Assembly (NCBI GenBank): GCA_036850595.1
Contig: CM072166.1
Location: forward strand, 17,752,198 to 17,816,197
Direction: 5' to 3'
Length of the DNA stretch: 64,000 nt
Origin: Rhyacichthys aspro
Taxonomy: Eukaryota; Chordata; Actinopteri; Gobiiformes; Rhyacichthyidae
Shown here: piece after piece, positions 34,105 through 45,850 of the stretch
How the letters are laid out: the number at the start of each line of letters is the position of its first letter
Numbering within the stretch: position 1 is the first letter of the stretch
Notes under the pieces: model-generated
Seen by the model: the letters and a program-made list of their open reading frames with translations, nothing else
What the model was told of the DNA's origin: nothing
Database searches by the model: none
Translations under genes and position numbers: made by a program

Positions 34105-36200
34105 TTAACCCTTTCATGCATAGTGGTCACTACAGTGGACAGCTAATAGCTGTTAATAGTTGTTTTCGTCTGTATAAATGAGTCTGTGTATGTGTATGTG
34201 AATATCACAGTCCCTACAGTGGACGCTAATGTGTCATGCAATACTCTGCCACCCACTGGTCAACAAAAAAAAATCTCTAAAACAAGATGGCCGAAAGAAA
34301 AGTAGATGTACCTTGCAGGGGAGGAATGTCTGTCCATTCCTTCTATTCTAGGAGACCCTTGCAGGTAAAAAAAAAATATATGAGGACATCAAGCAACAAC
34401 TAAAGAGCAATATAACAGTTAAAATATCCAAGTATTGATTTTGTGATTTGAGGAAATTGTGATTGATCATGTGTCCACTCAATTGGACATTATGCATCAC
34501 TAGCTATATTTAGACTACAATTTACAGTATTGCTCTGACTGTTTTTTTAAATATGCCATCTGCAGTAATGTAATGAAAATCAATTTATTTTTTATTATAG
34601 CAATATTTTGTGGATACTAGTTCTATCATTAGAGTAATGATCCTTGTCCTTGGTTTTGTAGTGGTCAGGTGCAGATCATGCTAGCAAAACCTACAGAATA
34701 GTCCAGCAAATTCCATCTGACTCAAGTGAAGATGATTTTAGTGGCAGTGATGAGGAATGACTACCAGAAAAAAGAGAATTAGCAAATGGCAGCAGTAGTG
34801 ACAGTGAAGCTGAGGATGTGGAAGGAGAAGAGGATGCTGAGGAAGTTGAGGTTGCTGAGGATGTCCTATCTGACAAAGCTCAAGAACACAAAAAAGCAGA
34901 CATGTCTGGAAAACCAAAGATAATGAGTTTGAGGGAGACTTGCCTCCTTTCTTAGGAGAGTGGAAGGTGAATATTGAGGGAACAGAACCAATAGATTTCT
35001 TCATGCATCTATTTCCCGAAGATCTGATAGATGAAATAGTGCTCAAATCAAACCTCTATGCACTGCATAAAGGCAAAGAAAATCTGGCCATTGCAAATGG
35101 TGAAATGAAGCAGTTTCTAGAGATTAATTTGGTCATACCTCAGATACCCAAGATCAAGAATGTACTGGTCATCAGAGGCAGGGCTGCGTCTTGATTTGAT
35201 TGCAAATGCTATGCCACTGAACCGATTTGAGCAGATTCTGAGATACATTTACTTTGTTGATAACTATTCACAGGAGCAAGGAAATACTGATAAGCTCTTC
35301 AAAATCAGGCCAGTGTTGGATGCACTCAAAAAAACCTTTCGTTCAGCTGTGGATCCTGAAGAATTCCAATCGATTGATGAACAGATCATTCCATTCAAGG
35401 GGTGTTTGTCTCTCAAGCAGTAAAATCCCAAAGAAAGCCAAACCCTGGGGTGTGAAAGTGTGGGTGAGAGCAGGGAGCTCTGGATACATGCACAGATCTA
35501 AAGTGTATCAGGGTTTGGCTGGGCGTGGTGCTGTCAGTGGGTTGGGAATGGCTGCAGAAGGAGCTGCACAAGGTGTTTTTTGACAATTTCTTTTGCATCA
35601 TTCCACTTTGGCATTGAAACAACAAGGCATCTATGGCACTGGCACATGCAGAAACAACAGCCTCCAGGGAGCACAACTGAAGCTGAAAAGTGAAAAGAAA
35701 CTCAAAGAAGAAGGAAGAGGATCTTGCTCTATTGTCACCGATGCTGAAAACATCACTGTCACACACTGGCTGGATAGTTCCGTGATCCACATGGCCTCTT
35801 CCTGTGTTGGCCTGTCCCCATCGGACTTGGCCCTGAGATGGAGCAAGAAAGAAAAAAAGATGTTCAACATCAAGAGGCCATTTTCCGTGAAGCTTTACAA
35901 TCAGCATATGGGAGGGGTAGATCTCATGGATCAATGTGTCACAATGTATCCCCACAGCACAAAAACAAACGATGGTACCTCCGAGTGTTCTTCCACTTCT
36001 TGGACGTAACCACTGTGAATGCCTGGCACATCTACAGAATGTGTGAATTGGACAAGAAGGATCTTCTGCATTTCAAGGCATCTGTAGCTCATGCGCTAAT
36101 AAATGCAACTTCCATCCAGACACCAAGACGAGGAAGACCCAGTGCCACTCCACCTCCTTTGAAGCACAGAGCAGTGTCCAAGCCCCCCCCCCCAGGCTCA
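34105..36200 (+). pseudogene. piggyBac-type transposase (PGBD-like), broken
   Basis: Pieces of one piggyBac-family DDD transposase in order. An acidic N-terminus (SSDSEAEDVEGEEDAEEVE, near 34790-34850) comes first. Then PPFLGEWKVNIEGTEPIDFF...LFPEDLIDEIV (34940-35040), and LIANAMPLNRFEQILRYIYF...FQSIDEQIIPFKG (35192-35400), which holds the first catalytic Asp in IDEQ. FFDNFF (35578-35595) holds the second catalytic Asp. FSVKLYNQHMGGVDLMDQ (35881-35935) holds the third. RWYLRVFFHFLDVTTVNAW is the family C-terminal block. Frames change at about 35170, 35410, 35580 and 35960, and the region between the first and second Asp is largely deleted. TTAACCCTTTCATGCATAG at 34105 looks like the TTAA target plus left terminus; no right terminus was found. 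All three acidic positions survive, but the reading frame is broken. Confidence 0.85.
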
Positions 36201-36229
36201 CTGAAGCAAGAAATGCAAAGAGATGCCAT

Positions 36230-36760
36230 GACACTAACCTTGCGCTGCAGCTGGATTCTCGCGAGATTTGGGAGTTTCCAAAACTCTTATAAATCCATCT
36301 TGTATTGCGCCAACCAAACCACTTGAGTCGACGAACCATGGACTCACCGGACTCTTTTGACCAATGATGTTGCAGCACTAACAGGTAGGGGCGGGTTTTA
36401 ATTTGAAGAAAGCAACAAGCGCTCTCTTCTCCTCTTTGTTATCAACATGGCTACACCGAAAGACGTTAGCGTTGACGCTGCTACCAAAACAGTTTTATCA
36501 GAAGTAGAGAGTATTTCTTCTTTGAAAGAAGCGCAAAGAGTGACACGTCATATCGTTGCTGTGATTGGTTAAAGAAACCTCATGCTAAGCGGATACTAGT
36601 CGGGGCTTCATCCAATCAACACCAAGTTTTTGACAGAAGGCACCTCCCTTTTGCAAATGTTTTCAACAGGAGCCTTCCCAGATGGTACTGTGAAATAGAC
36701 TATGTTCTGTGGAGCAGTTCTATCTGGCAGAGTCATGGTAACCTGACTCTGCCTGCACAC
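36230..36760 (+). repeat. Unclassified repeat-like unit with short ORF and palindrome
   Basis: Downstream of the piggyBac remnant. 36448-36572 is a 41-codon ATG frame (MATPKDVSVDAATKTVLSEV...) followed by gtgattggtt-type sequence. GGCAGAGTCA and TGACTCTGCC at 36726-36753 form a perfect 10-bp inverted pair around an 8-base loop. The composition (cgcgagattt, ggggcgggtt) differs from the AT-rich flanks, suggesting a deletion derivative of some larger element. No family named. Confidence 0.35.
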
Positions 36761-38640
36761 GAAAAACAAAGTACATCTGCATGCAGTGTCTTGTGGCTTT
36801 GTGCCCTGGGTGCTTTGCCAATTTCCATACAAGATAACCTTTTTCCGCTAAAGTCACACTGCACTGATGTACTTAAGTACATTTGAAAGAATGTTTGCCA
36901 TAGTAGTAGGCTGATAAGTAGTGGTAGGCATGTTCAATGTTATGGTTGGAGTTATTTAGACTGTAGTATCTGTGCTTCAAAGAAGTTTATTTTTCTCTGG
37001 TTAAATGTTTTTGCAATACATTTAACCGTTCTGGAATATGTTCAAAATATATGAACACAATGTTAAAGAGCAAACAGAAACATGTTTTACAGTGTTTACA
37101 ATATTTCTTTTTTATAATTGTTTTCTCAAACACATTCTCAAACACTCATCTGTTGTTCAAATGCGCGTTGTCCACCCTAGTGGACATGTCACCAACTCCT
37201 TGAAGAATGCATGTTTGAAAAAAATTAAGGTGATTTTTATTTTATTTTTTTCATGCCTAAAGAGTAATAAAAACACTTTGGAAAAAAATCCTGAAGTAGC
37301 CTATCATAATTCATGCAGGGAAACAAATATTTTGCAGTAATTTTGTCTTTATCAAAAGACAGACAGATTATCTAACACATAATGTTAAGAAAGGGACAAA
37401 ATATCTCTATGAAAATGTGTGTTATATAATCCCTATGCAATGAAAATGTATTTATTCTACTTTGACTTTGTCCCTGACAGGGTGGACATATTTTGCGATT
37501 TGCTTGTACAAAATCTGCTTATAGTGAATATATAAAGAGGGCTGGAGCTTGACCAGCATGCATTTCTAACAGCCTATGGTCTACTTAATAGAATGAATAT
37601 AAAGTTAAATGGAAAATCTTTGTAGGAAGTCTAAAAGGCACCTTATAATGATATTGACCCTTCTACTGTATTTCTCTAGTTAAACTGTTAAATGAGCCTC
37701 TGAACGGACAACTTGTCACCCCTGTTGTCATGGCAACAGTAAAGACAGTGTTAGGAAAAGTCAGTTGGGCCATTTTTAAAAGTATTTATTTAATTTCCAA
37801 GTGTGAATCAGTTATGAAGCAAACGAACATGGCACAACAATATGCAACCATATACGTATCAAACACATTTTAATTGAACTTTTATTAAATTATTTAAAAA
37901 AAACAAAAAACAATGAATACATGGCTCCTATTTCATTTGTATCTTTTTAATACTTTGTGTCAATCTATCTGAGCAGTAAAAAGATAAAGCTGGGTATAGT
38001 GACAAATGTTTCATATTTATATCATGTAGTTAGTAATCACAAATGTCTTTTTCTTTATGTTTAGGAGTGTTCAGTGATACATATGACCAGCTGACCAAAG
38101 TGAACACATGATTATAACAGTGACCACATCTGTCTCGTTTTCATCCTTTTGTTATCAAATCAGAAGATGAGGACTCTTGAACAAAATTTAAGAACATGAT
38201 GATTAGTTGATTATGATGACGACTTATTAGGACTGATTATAATATAAAGTCAGTTTTGAGTATCTGCAGGTATCAAATACGGAGCCAATCTAACTGATAT
38301 TTTAATATATATCATATAAATAAAGACCCTTGTACTTGTTACATGATCAATTATGAACATGTGGGTTATAATTACATTTAATCATACTTAATACCAAAAG
38401 AATTTACTGGCTTTTACGATGAAACATACTAGCTACTTTCTTTATAATATGGCTTGGATAAATGTTCAGTTGATACTTTCGTTGAATACTGAATGTTGAA
38501 TAGAACACGTTGATGTAATCATGTCCCTCAGCCTAATATGCTCCAATACAGCAGGTGTGTTCATTTTAGTGTGATAGTATTAAATAGGGTTTATAAATGT
38601 ACAGTCTTTTTTAGTAAGTCATCAGAGCTTCGTATGGACA
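36761..38640. other. Intergenic, no gene recognised
   Basis: Very AT-rich; holds two more GTCCACCCT/AGGGTGGAC motifs (37170, 37480). No coding signal. Confidence 0.5.
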
Positions 38641-38664
38641 GATATGTGTAGAGAGCTACATCAC

Positions 38665-39500
38665 TGAGCAAGCAGCTGAGTTTTCAGACAGCATTTTAAA
38701 CATGATTGTCACAGACATGCGCCCACTGTGCATGGTGGAGGATGATGGCTTTAAAGTGATGATTTCTACTGTCAATCCCAAGTACAAGCTTCCTTCAAGA
38801 CCCTTCTTCACAAAAAGATGGACAAAAAGTATGAAAACATCAAAGGCAAGTTGAAGAAAGCCCTGCAGGAGACTGACAGCATTGCACTCACAACTGATAT
38901 TTGGACGAGCGTTGCAACAGGGGCTTATCTGGGGGTGATGTGCCACTATCTTGGGGAGGTTTGGGAAATGTTGTCCAACTGCCAACAATGACAACAGTGC
39001 CCCTTGAAGAGAGACACAGCTGAAAATATTGCAGAGTGGATTCAGGAGGTAACTGCTAATTTTGACAACCCACCCAAGAAAATCAAGGCTGTTGTTTATG
39101 ACAACGGTGCTAATGTTGTTGCACACCGTCAACTTGGTTGTCCATAGCTCTCCAAAGATCCACCAAGCTATCTTTAAGTGTGTGGCTGCTGTGAGATGCG
39201 AGATGAGAGAAATTGCTTGCACCAAATTGAAGGAGAAGCTGAAGAAAATGGGCACAGAGACAAACATGCTAGTGCAAGATGTATGTACACGTTGGAACTG
39301 TACCTATCAGATGTTGTCCAGGCTGCTAGAACAAAGATGGCCGGTGACTGCTACACTCTCTGACCCAGCAGTGACTCAGAGAGAGAAACACTACCTTGAT
39401 CTCAAGCCTGAACAGTGGAACCTGATTGAGGAGCTGAGCCAGGTCCTAGAGCCCTTTGAAGCAGCTACAGTGTGTATCTTGAGGACAAGGCTCTGTTGAG
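38665..39500 (+). pseudogene. Second hAT (ZBED-type) transposase remnant
   Basis: SDSILNMIVTDMRPLCMVEDDGF...VNPKYKLPSR (38680-38790) matches the segment preceding the hAT catalytic core. TDSIALTTDIWTSVATGAYL (38875-38930) contains the TTDxWTS motif whose Asp is catalytic in the family. VLVQDVCTRWNCTYQMLSRLLEQRWPVTATLSDP (39270-39370) matches the RWNST block, followed by QWNLIEELSQVLEPFEAATV. At least three frameshifts occur (near 38800, 38985 and 39115). The BED finger and C-terminal dimerisation block are absent, so it is truncated at both ends. The subfamily looks different from the 20-28 kb copy. Confidence 0.8.
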
Positions 39501-39599
39501 ATTGTTCCTCTTCTTCTCATTCCACCCCATTGCATGAATGGTGAGCTTTTCTGTTCTTAATGTAAAAAAATATAAAAAGACATACAAAATGATCTTGAC

Positions 39600-39770
39600 T
39601 TGCACTGCATGGAAGAATGCTGCAGGACAGAACGCCACAAGAACTCCTTCTTCCCGACCGTCATAAGACTGTATAATCAGTCTTATTGCAGATGAAGATT
39701 AGAAGAGCACCAAGATTGAATTTCCCCTAGGGGATTAATAAAGTGTTTTGTTTTTTTTTGTTTTGTTTTT
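39600..39770 (+). repeat. LINE 3'-end-like fragment
   Basis: gccacaagaactccttcttcccgaccgtc...tgtataatcagtc, then aatttcccctaggggattaataaagtg, resembles the C-terminal codons and 3' UTR of fish non-LTR elements that end in aatttcccc..ggat(c/t)aataaagt. Short and 5'-truncated. Confidence 0.5.
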
Positions 39771-40124
39771 TTGATGACATAGTGACTGTGAATTATATCT
39801 TAAAAATATACATGTTTAGAGCTCCTTTTTATCAGAATGTGACAATTTAAGATCAGTACATTTAACATATTAATACCAGATTAAATTGGTATTATTTGAC
39901 ATTAGCTAAAAATAGGCCTGAAATGTACATACCTGACTTAGACATGTGTTTGTCAGAAAACTATTGACTTGTTTGACTTCCACATTGATTGAGGTATCTA
40001 ACCCATCTTGGATCCATTCACTTTTTTTTTCTGCAAAACATTGTAGTCATCAGACATACCGACCTAACACAAAACATTTTGTTTTCAGTGTAAGATTTCC
40101 ATGTATTTCTGATTATTGAGTGTG

Positions 40125-41760
40125 AGAAAAGGTTGCATCTGGTTGTAGGTTTGAAGGTGAAGATGTTTTGTCCCTCATATAAGGGACTTTGTCAATGCTC
40201 AGTTCAACTGATAAGAGTGCTTAGTTTTATACCCCCTTAGAGGGAGGGGTAGCTTAAAACTACTGTGATAAGATAAAACTTAGTCAGGTTTCAATGTTGT
40301 TAAGAGTTAATTAGTCAATAGGCTCCTGTGGCCTTCTAGAGAACTGTTTTGGCTTTGCATTCAACACACTGTTTTAAATGGAAGATACAAAATCTTCTGT
40401 AAATAAAAAAGTGTACAGGTCAGAATATCTTTGTCCTAATATAAAATTAAAACTATTCTCTATTTAACAAAAACATGGATGGAAGCCTAGATAGCCTTGA
40501 TAACATTCACAAAACTGGCTTGCAATGAAATATGCTGACACCCTCTCAGAAGGGGTAGAAGATGTCTGAACCAACACATGGGCAAGATCAGCCAAAAGAG
40601 GCATTGTGTCTCTCTTCTGCCACCATCAAAGAGCAGGTCCGCTGATACAAAAATGGAAGGTATGCCTCAGTATTTGTAGGTCCAGTCGCTCAATAAATGT
40701 CTGAGTCTATTGTGGGGATGTTTGTAAGGCATGCTTCTCCTCCACAAACAACTCCTCCAAAGCTGTCTTCCTGGGGTGTTATACATGTGGTCTCTGAAAG
40801 GTAAATCAAGTAAATCTGTTGTCCAAAACAAATATGCTTATGTATTACCAAAATGATTCGATTTAATGATTTGGTTAGTTTATATCTTCATCTATGCCAT
40901 ATGTTTACCTTACTTAACAGAACTTACTGTCCACATCCTGCTGCTCCTCTTCCACCTGCTGAGACTGTTCCAGGTTCTGTATGTTGCCTTGTCAGACCTA
41001 TGAATGGAACCAGTGTTAAGCATCATAACAGAAATGAGGCACAAACTGTGAATCAAATATCTTTTCTGTCTGTGTGTGGCGGCTACATTTGCTGCAGACC
41101 TCAGCCTGTCACAGATGGCATCACTGACTATGTTCAGCTTGAACCTTGGGTACATCACTGTTGCTTCTTTTAGGAAGGTCTGGACATTTTCCATCTTAAT
41201 TTTAAAACAAGAACATTCATTTTTAAAAGCCTGGGGAAATGTGAATTATGAATCTGTTAAAGAACCTGGTAATGAGTGGAAAGATCAGTCCAGATTTTTA
41301 CTTGTTTCTTGAAACAGCCAAGTCCTCAGCCTGCACTGCATAGTGGCACTACATTTGCTTCAGTGTGACCGAGAAGTTAAGTGCTTTAGATAGAACCTTA
41401 TTTTATCTTAGTTAGGGTAAGTTTTCTGTCCGAGAGGTTCTTTACCCATCTGTACCAAGTGGCTGGTATGTTGTCATTGTCCTACCTACAGCTGGGCTTG
41501 TCGGAGTTGAGTTGCTGCTGTGAAGTAGCCAGGGTATGGAACTTACTGATTTGATGATCTTGTTGTTCTGTGCAAGTTGAGGTTAAGTGGGTCTCTTTGA
41601 TCCTTTCACACAAAAGCTAGGTCTGGGCCTTCAGTTGGGAGACTGGAGATCCCATGGCACCTTTGTGCCCTTAGATAAGGAACGAAATGTCTTCACCTTC
41701 AAATCTATGTCCAAATGACTTTGTGGAAACCTTTTCTTGAATATGTCCTTGAATATGGGT
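40125..41760. mobile_element. Possible Penelope-like element remnant bounded by inverted motifs
   Basis: gtaggtttgaaggtgaagatg...cctcatataagggactttgt at 40146 and, inverted, aaggaacgaaatgtcttcac cttcaaatctatg at 41677-41710 are related sequences in opposite orientation. Both belong to a fish repeat I associate with Penelope-type (GIY-YIG) elements, as does the intervening gctgggcttgtcggagttga / gtgggtctctttgatccttt tail. No reverse transcriptase is visible. The class assignment is recollection, not proof. Confidence 0.35.
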
Positions 41761-42589
41761 GACTGAGAACTTTCACACACACGATTGTTGTGTGTGGATG
41801 TAAATAGACCCGATGTGGATAAAATGTAAAATTATTAAATAAAGGTTGTTGCTATGCTGGTGTAGACATGGGCACATACAGTGTCTGACTTTGTATTACT
41901 TTTTAAAAGAGTTATATTAACACTTAGTATAGTGGGCTTCAGCATGCATCACTTATAAGCATGGCTTGATTTGTTGAAGACAGTGCAGATTTGCTAGTAT
42001 GTCAGCCACTTTATTTAGATAAGGAAGATATTTACAAGTAACATTCATAGCCACATATGTAGCTGCACCAAACGGCTTCTGCAGATACATGAGATATGCA
42101 TAGATGCCCAATACAGATGTATATGTTCAGACCTTTAGAAAACCAGACATATCAAACACAGTAACATCAAATGTATCATTTACCATCAATTTCAATAAAA
42201 TGTTTAAATATGACACAAAATAAACAATGTCAGGAATCCACTGCCGACTACACCCATGGCATGTAGCAAGCGGCAGAGAAAAATGATAATGACCTGGAGC
42301 CAAGAAAAAAATACTGGTGATTACAACAATAAATAGTTGAAAATTGACATATGACTCAATCATATACAACCATTAATGTGTATGAGGATAGTTTGTCTGC
42401 CAGCAGAAACAGACTCTGGGGAATCAGGACTACAGGTCAGCAAAAAGGCCACTGGCAGCAAGCATTCTGTTATCCAAACCAAATTCAGTTTTCATAACCA
42501 GCAATTAATTCTTTTTAAGTGTTGTTTTTGTCATCCCCCTTACCTTGTTCAGATAAAAGATGCAGACATTTGGCACTGAAGCTTTTGCA

Positions 42590-43690
42590 TCTGCTCCTTT
42601 AGCTCACTGATAGCACTCTGGTCAGCTTGGCACAAACAGACATGCTGAGAGTGCATGTTGACACGCTGTTTAGATTAGCCCATATGCTTTCTTTAACCAA
42701 CTGCCTGTCTTCTTCAGTCTGGAGTGAAAGAGTTCTGCAAAGGTTGGTGGGTTGTCATTCTTATGCTCAAGTTGCAACTTTATGATGAGAGCATTATCCC
42801 AACAACCATGGCAAAACTGCTTGAGAGGATGTTTGTCAGTATGGATGGTTGATGAAATCCCACCTCGGTTTACAACTGTGTTTAAAGTAAGTTGTAGTCT
42901 TTGAAGGTAAATAGAGGGCTTTTCACCAGTGTCCTGTTAGATGTTTAGAAACTGAGCAAACAGCTCTTCTCCGTCTTCAACTTCAGCAAAAGCTAATTTA
43001 AAAATGTTCATTTGGTCTTCATAAAATGTTAAATAGTTTTCTTATAAACAGACTATTTGGACTGTTTTTTGTTTTTACCTTGACATGTTTCGATTGCTTC
43101 CTGCAATCTTCTCCAGAAGAGTCACGTGCAAAAGCTGAATCCAACACTTGCAAGAATACTGAGGGCGGAGTGTCAGAGCTAAATCAGCCAATGGAGACAG
43201 CAGGCTTTCCAGAATGCATCTGATGATGTTTGTGCAAAAGTTTGATGATGGATCTCCATCATCACCAGGCCTTGGAATTCTTCCAGAAAAATACACATCA
43301 TCTGAAAGAAGGTGCTGTGTGTGAAGTTAAGTCCTCAGATCTGACAATGTGTTCAACTACTACTACTTTTTGTACATCAGAGGGCTTGATTGAAAGTCAT
43401 GAGAGTTCAAAGAAATCCTTTGTGGTGCAGGGAGCAACCCCTGTTGGTCAGGTGCAGAATGACCAGAGGTGGATAGCAGATGGTTGATCCAGCTTGTGAC
43501 CCCTGCTGGCCAGGCAGATGGGGCACAGGCTCAACAATGTGAATAGAATCCTCCTTTGAGTCACTGCATTGTTCAGCTGACTCCAAATGCTGACTTATTT
43601 GGTTCATAACTTCCTTTAAAACAGTTTCAAAGCTTCTTGCCCCTGCACTTTTCAGAATTAATGAATGAATGCAATTATGCCAAAATATCA
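42590..43690 (-). pseudogene. Gag-like pseudogene (PNMA / Ty3-type Gag)
   Basis: On the minus strand, upstream to downstream: YFSGRIPRPGDDGD (about 43290), ILESLLSPLADLALTLRP (43200), EVEDGEELFAQFLN (42985-42950), TGEKPSIYLQRLQLTLNTVVNRGGI (42930-42860), LKQFCHGCWDNALIIKLQLEHKNDNPPTFAEL (42820-42730). This is the capsid-like Gag domain shared by Ty3-type retrotransposons and the PNMA/ZCCHC12 proteins derived from them (GEKxSxYLxRLxxxL and QFCRGCWD-type motifs). Stops (after FLNI and AYGLI), deletions and frameshifts show it is dead. No protease, RT or LTR is visible. Confidence 0.7.
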
Positions 43691-43702
43691 CTGACATAGT
43701 AG

Positions 43703-43752
43703 TTTGCAGTGGTGGAGTGGTTAGCACTCCTGCCCTACAGCAGGAAGGGAAC
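43703..43752 (+). repeat. SINE head fragment
   Basis: gcagtggtggagtggttagcactcctgcc..acagcaggaag is the tRNA-like head of the SINE family, truncated after about 50 bp. It lies between the Gag pseudogene and the L2-like copy. Confidence 0.55.
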
Positions 43753-43794
43753 TTTTTAAAACTGACTGACTCTTTTAATCTAATACACTGTGTA

Positions 43795-44312
43795 TAGTCC
43801 CACACAGGAACATGGACCTCGTATTAACACATAGTGATACAGTTTTTAATTTGGAAGTGTGTGAGGCTTTGTATTCTGACCATATGCCCATAATTTGGAA
43901 ATCAACAAAATCAAAGCATGGATGCCACAGAATTTTTTGACAACACCGGGAATGTTCCTGTAGACCTGGTCCCATTTTAGCATCTGTGGTTGTTCCGATG
44001 TGGTTTTTAAGTTTTAAGATCCTTTTATTTGTTTTTAAATATCTTAATGGTCTTGACCCAACCTATACAACCACCCTGCTCCAGACGGTTGGTTACTTTG
44101 GTTACCCAAACAGTGGAATGAGCTGCCGTTGCACATAAGACAGTCTAATTCACTTCCTGTTTTTAAATCTCTTAAACCCTTTACCCTTGTTTTATGACAA
44201 TTGGTTTTATGTCTTCTGTCCTTTAATGTCTGTTTGTTATTTAATATTTCTATGACCTTTACTGTGTTGCAGTTTTTTAAGTGCTCTATAAATAAAATTG
44301 GATTGGAACTGG
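43795..44312 (+). mobile_element. L2-like LINE remnant: endonuclease end joined to 3' end
   Basis: HMDLVLTHSDTVFNLEVCEA...YSDHMPI (about 43800-43900) is the C-terminal part of the apurinic-type endonuclease, with the catalytic SDH motif. Within 80 bp it passes into FKILLFVFKYLNGLDPTYTTTLLQT, which in full elements lies after the reverse transcriptase. The tail is ttaagtgctctataaataaaattgg. The whole RT (over 1 kb in the family) is missing, so this is an internally deleted copy. Confidence 0.75.
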
Positions 44313-44627
44313 ATACATTTAACCTATCAGCAGACTGTTGTTCCGTGCAGTGATTCCTTGTAAGCACCTTTTTCAACTCACTTTTATTTAGGATGCCCTC
44401 ACACGGACAATTTATACCTCACTGAAGCACATTTCACACTTTACAGCACGTAACGTTTGACTGATGTGAGTGCTCCTAATTGTGTGTGCTTCCTTTGGCA
44501 CCATTGGAAGAGGTGGGTCTTGCATGCAGCATTTACATGGCATAGAACTGATGTCCAGATCAACACTGAGAGGTCATGTTTATAGGAGTAACAGTGAGTG
44601 AGCAGGACAATCATCGTCAGCATGGCA

Positions 44628-45850
44628 CAAATGAATTATGAGGCCTTTTTGTCCATCCTAGTCAAGCGTCATGACACTGTCCACAAAAAAAATGTATAAT
44701 TAAAAAAAGAAAACTGGACTAGATAAGCCATGGATCATTAAGGGAATAGAAAATGCATGACAATAAATTATACATAAAACACAGAACTAAAGAAACTGAA
44801 TACAGATACAAGACATATAAAAACAAGTTGATAAATATTGTAAGGTTAAACAAAAGGTATTATCATAAGCAATTTGAACACCCCAGGAGTAAAATCCATG
44901 GAATTTGGAAGATATTAAATAGTGTAATTAAGAAAGGGACTGAAATGGCTGAATATCCAAAGTACTTTGCTGAAGAATATGATTCTAAATAAAACTAAGG
45001 AAATAACAAATGCATTTAATAACTTCTTTGTAAATGTTGGACCTACTCTAGCTAATGAAATTATTGAACCGAGGGATTAGACATCTTCAGGAGTGTGCAC
45101 AAGCAAATTTAAGTATAAAAGGTAACCCATGGAACTGGTGGAAGAGAAAGAAAAGACAAAGGAATATACAGTAGGTGTTTTTAGAGATCTGTGTAAGTCA
45201 TTTGACACCACTGATCACACTTTGATTTTGAAAAAATGGAAAGATATGGTGTCAAAGGAACTGCACATGTTTGGCTAAAAAGTTATCTTAGTGACAGGTA
45301 TCAGTTTGTACATATGAACAATGTTGATTCTGATAAGAAAATAATTACGCATCCCACAAGGCTCAGTACTGGGGCCTACATTGTTCATTATGTACATAAA
45401 TGATGTTTGAGATGTATTAAAACGGCTGAAGTGCATTCCAATTTGCCAACGACACCAATCTCTACTGTTCAAGGAAAGACTCAGAACAGCTCAGTTTCTA
45501 CTGGAAACAGTGGAAAATTAGCTTACAATGTTACAGAAATGATTTGACATCAATAAACTTTCATTGAACTTATGCAAAACTAAATATGTCATTTTCGGCA
45601 ATAGAAAAAAGATCAAGAATCAAGTCAAAATCAGAATCAATGATATAGAAATTGAAAGAGTGTTTGAGAATAAAATTTTGGATATTATCATAGACATTAA
45701 GTTAAGCTGTAAATCACATATAAATAACTTCAGAACAAAAATAGCCAAAAGTATTGCTATAATGTGCAAAATGAAAACCTTTTTAAATCAAACGTCACTC
45801 TACATAAAGTATTGTTCTCTCTTGTGGGAAGCATGGTTACTTTGAAACCC
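44628..45850 (+). mobile_element. L2/CR1-like LINE remnant with decayed reverse transcriptase
   Basis: 44753-44990 (KTKETEYRYKTYKNKL-like, then KYFAEEYDS) matches the linker between endonuclease and RT. 45175-45225 reads VFRDLCKSFDTTDH (motif A with the catalytic Asp). 45350-45400 reads PQGSVLGPTLF.MYIND (motif B). 45425-45465 reads FANDTNLY in a shifted frame, where the family has FADD (motif C). 45545-45850 (LSLNLCKTKYVIFGNRKK...NINNFRTKIAKSIAIM.K.K) is the RT thumb and C-terminal block. Several frameshifts. It ends abruptly near 45850, 3' truncated. Confidence 0.85.

Noticed and set aside
35413..35955. 180-codon minus-strand open frame
   Set aside because: Antisense to the piggyBac transposase segments.
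38656..39267. 203-codon minus-strand open frame
   Set aside because: Antisense to the hAT transposase remnant, whose motifs are on the plus strand; the hydrophobic look is a by-product of the opposite frame.
40910..41194. Minus-strand frame with LKEATVMYPRFKLN
   Set aside because: Considered as a transposase or Gag piece, but no second supporting block was found and it lies in a probable repeat.
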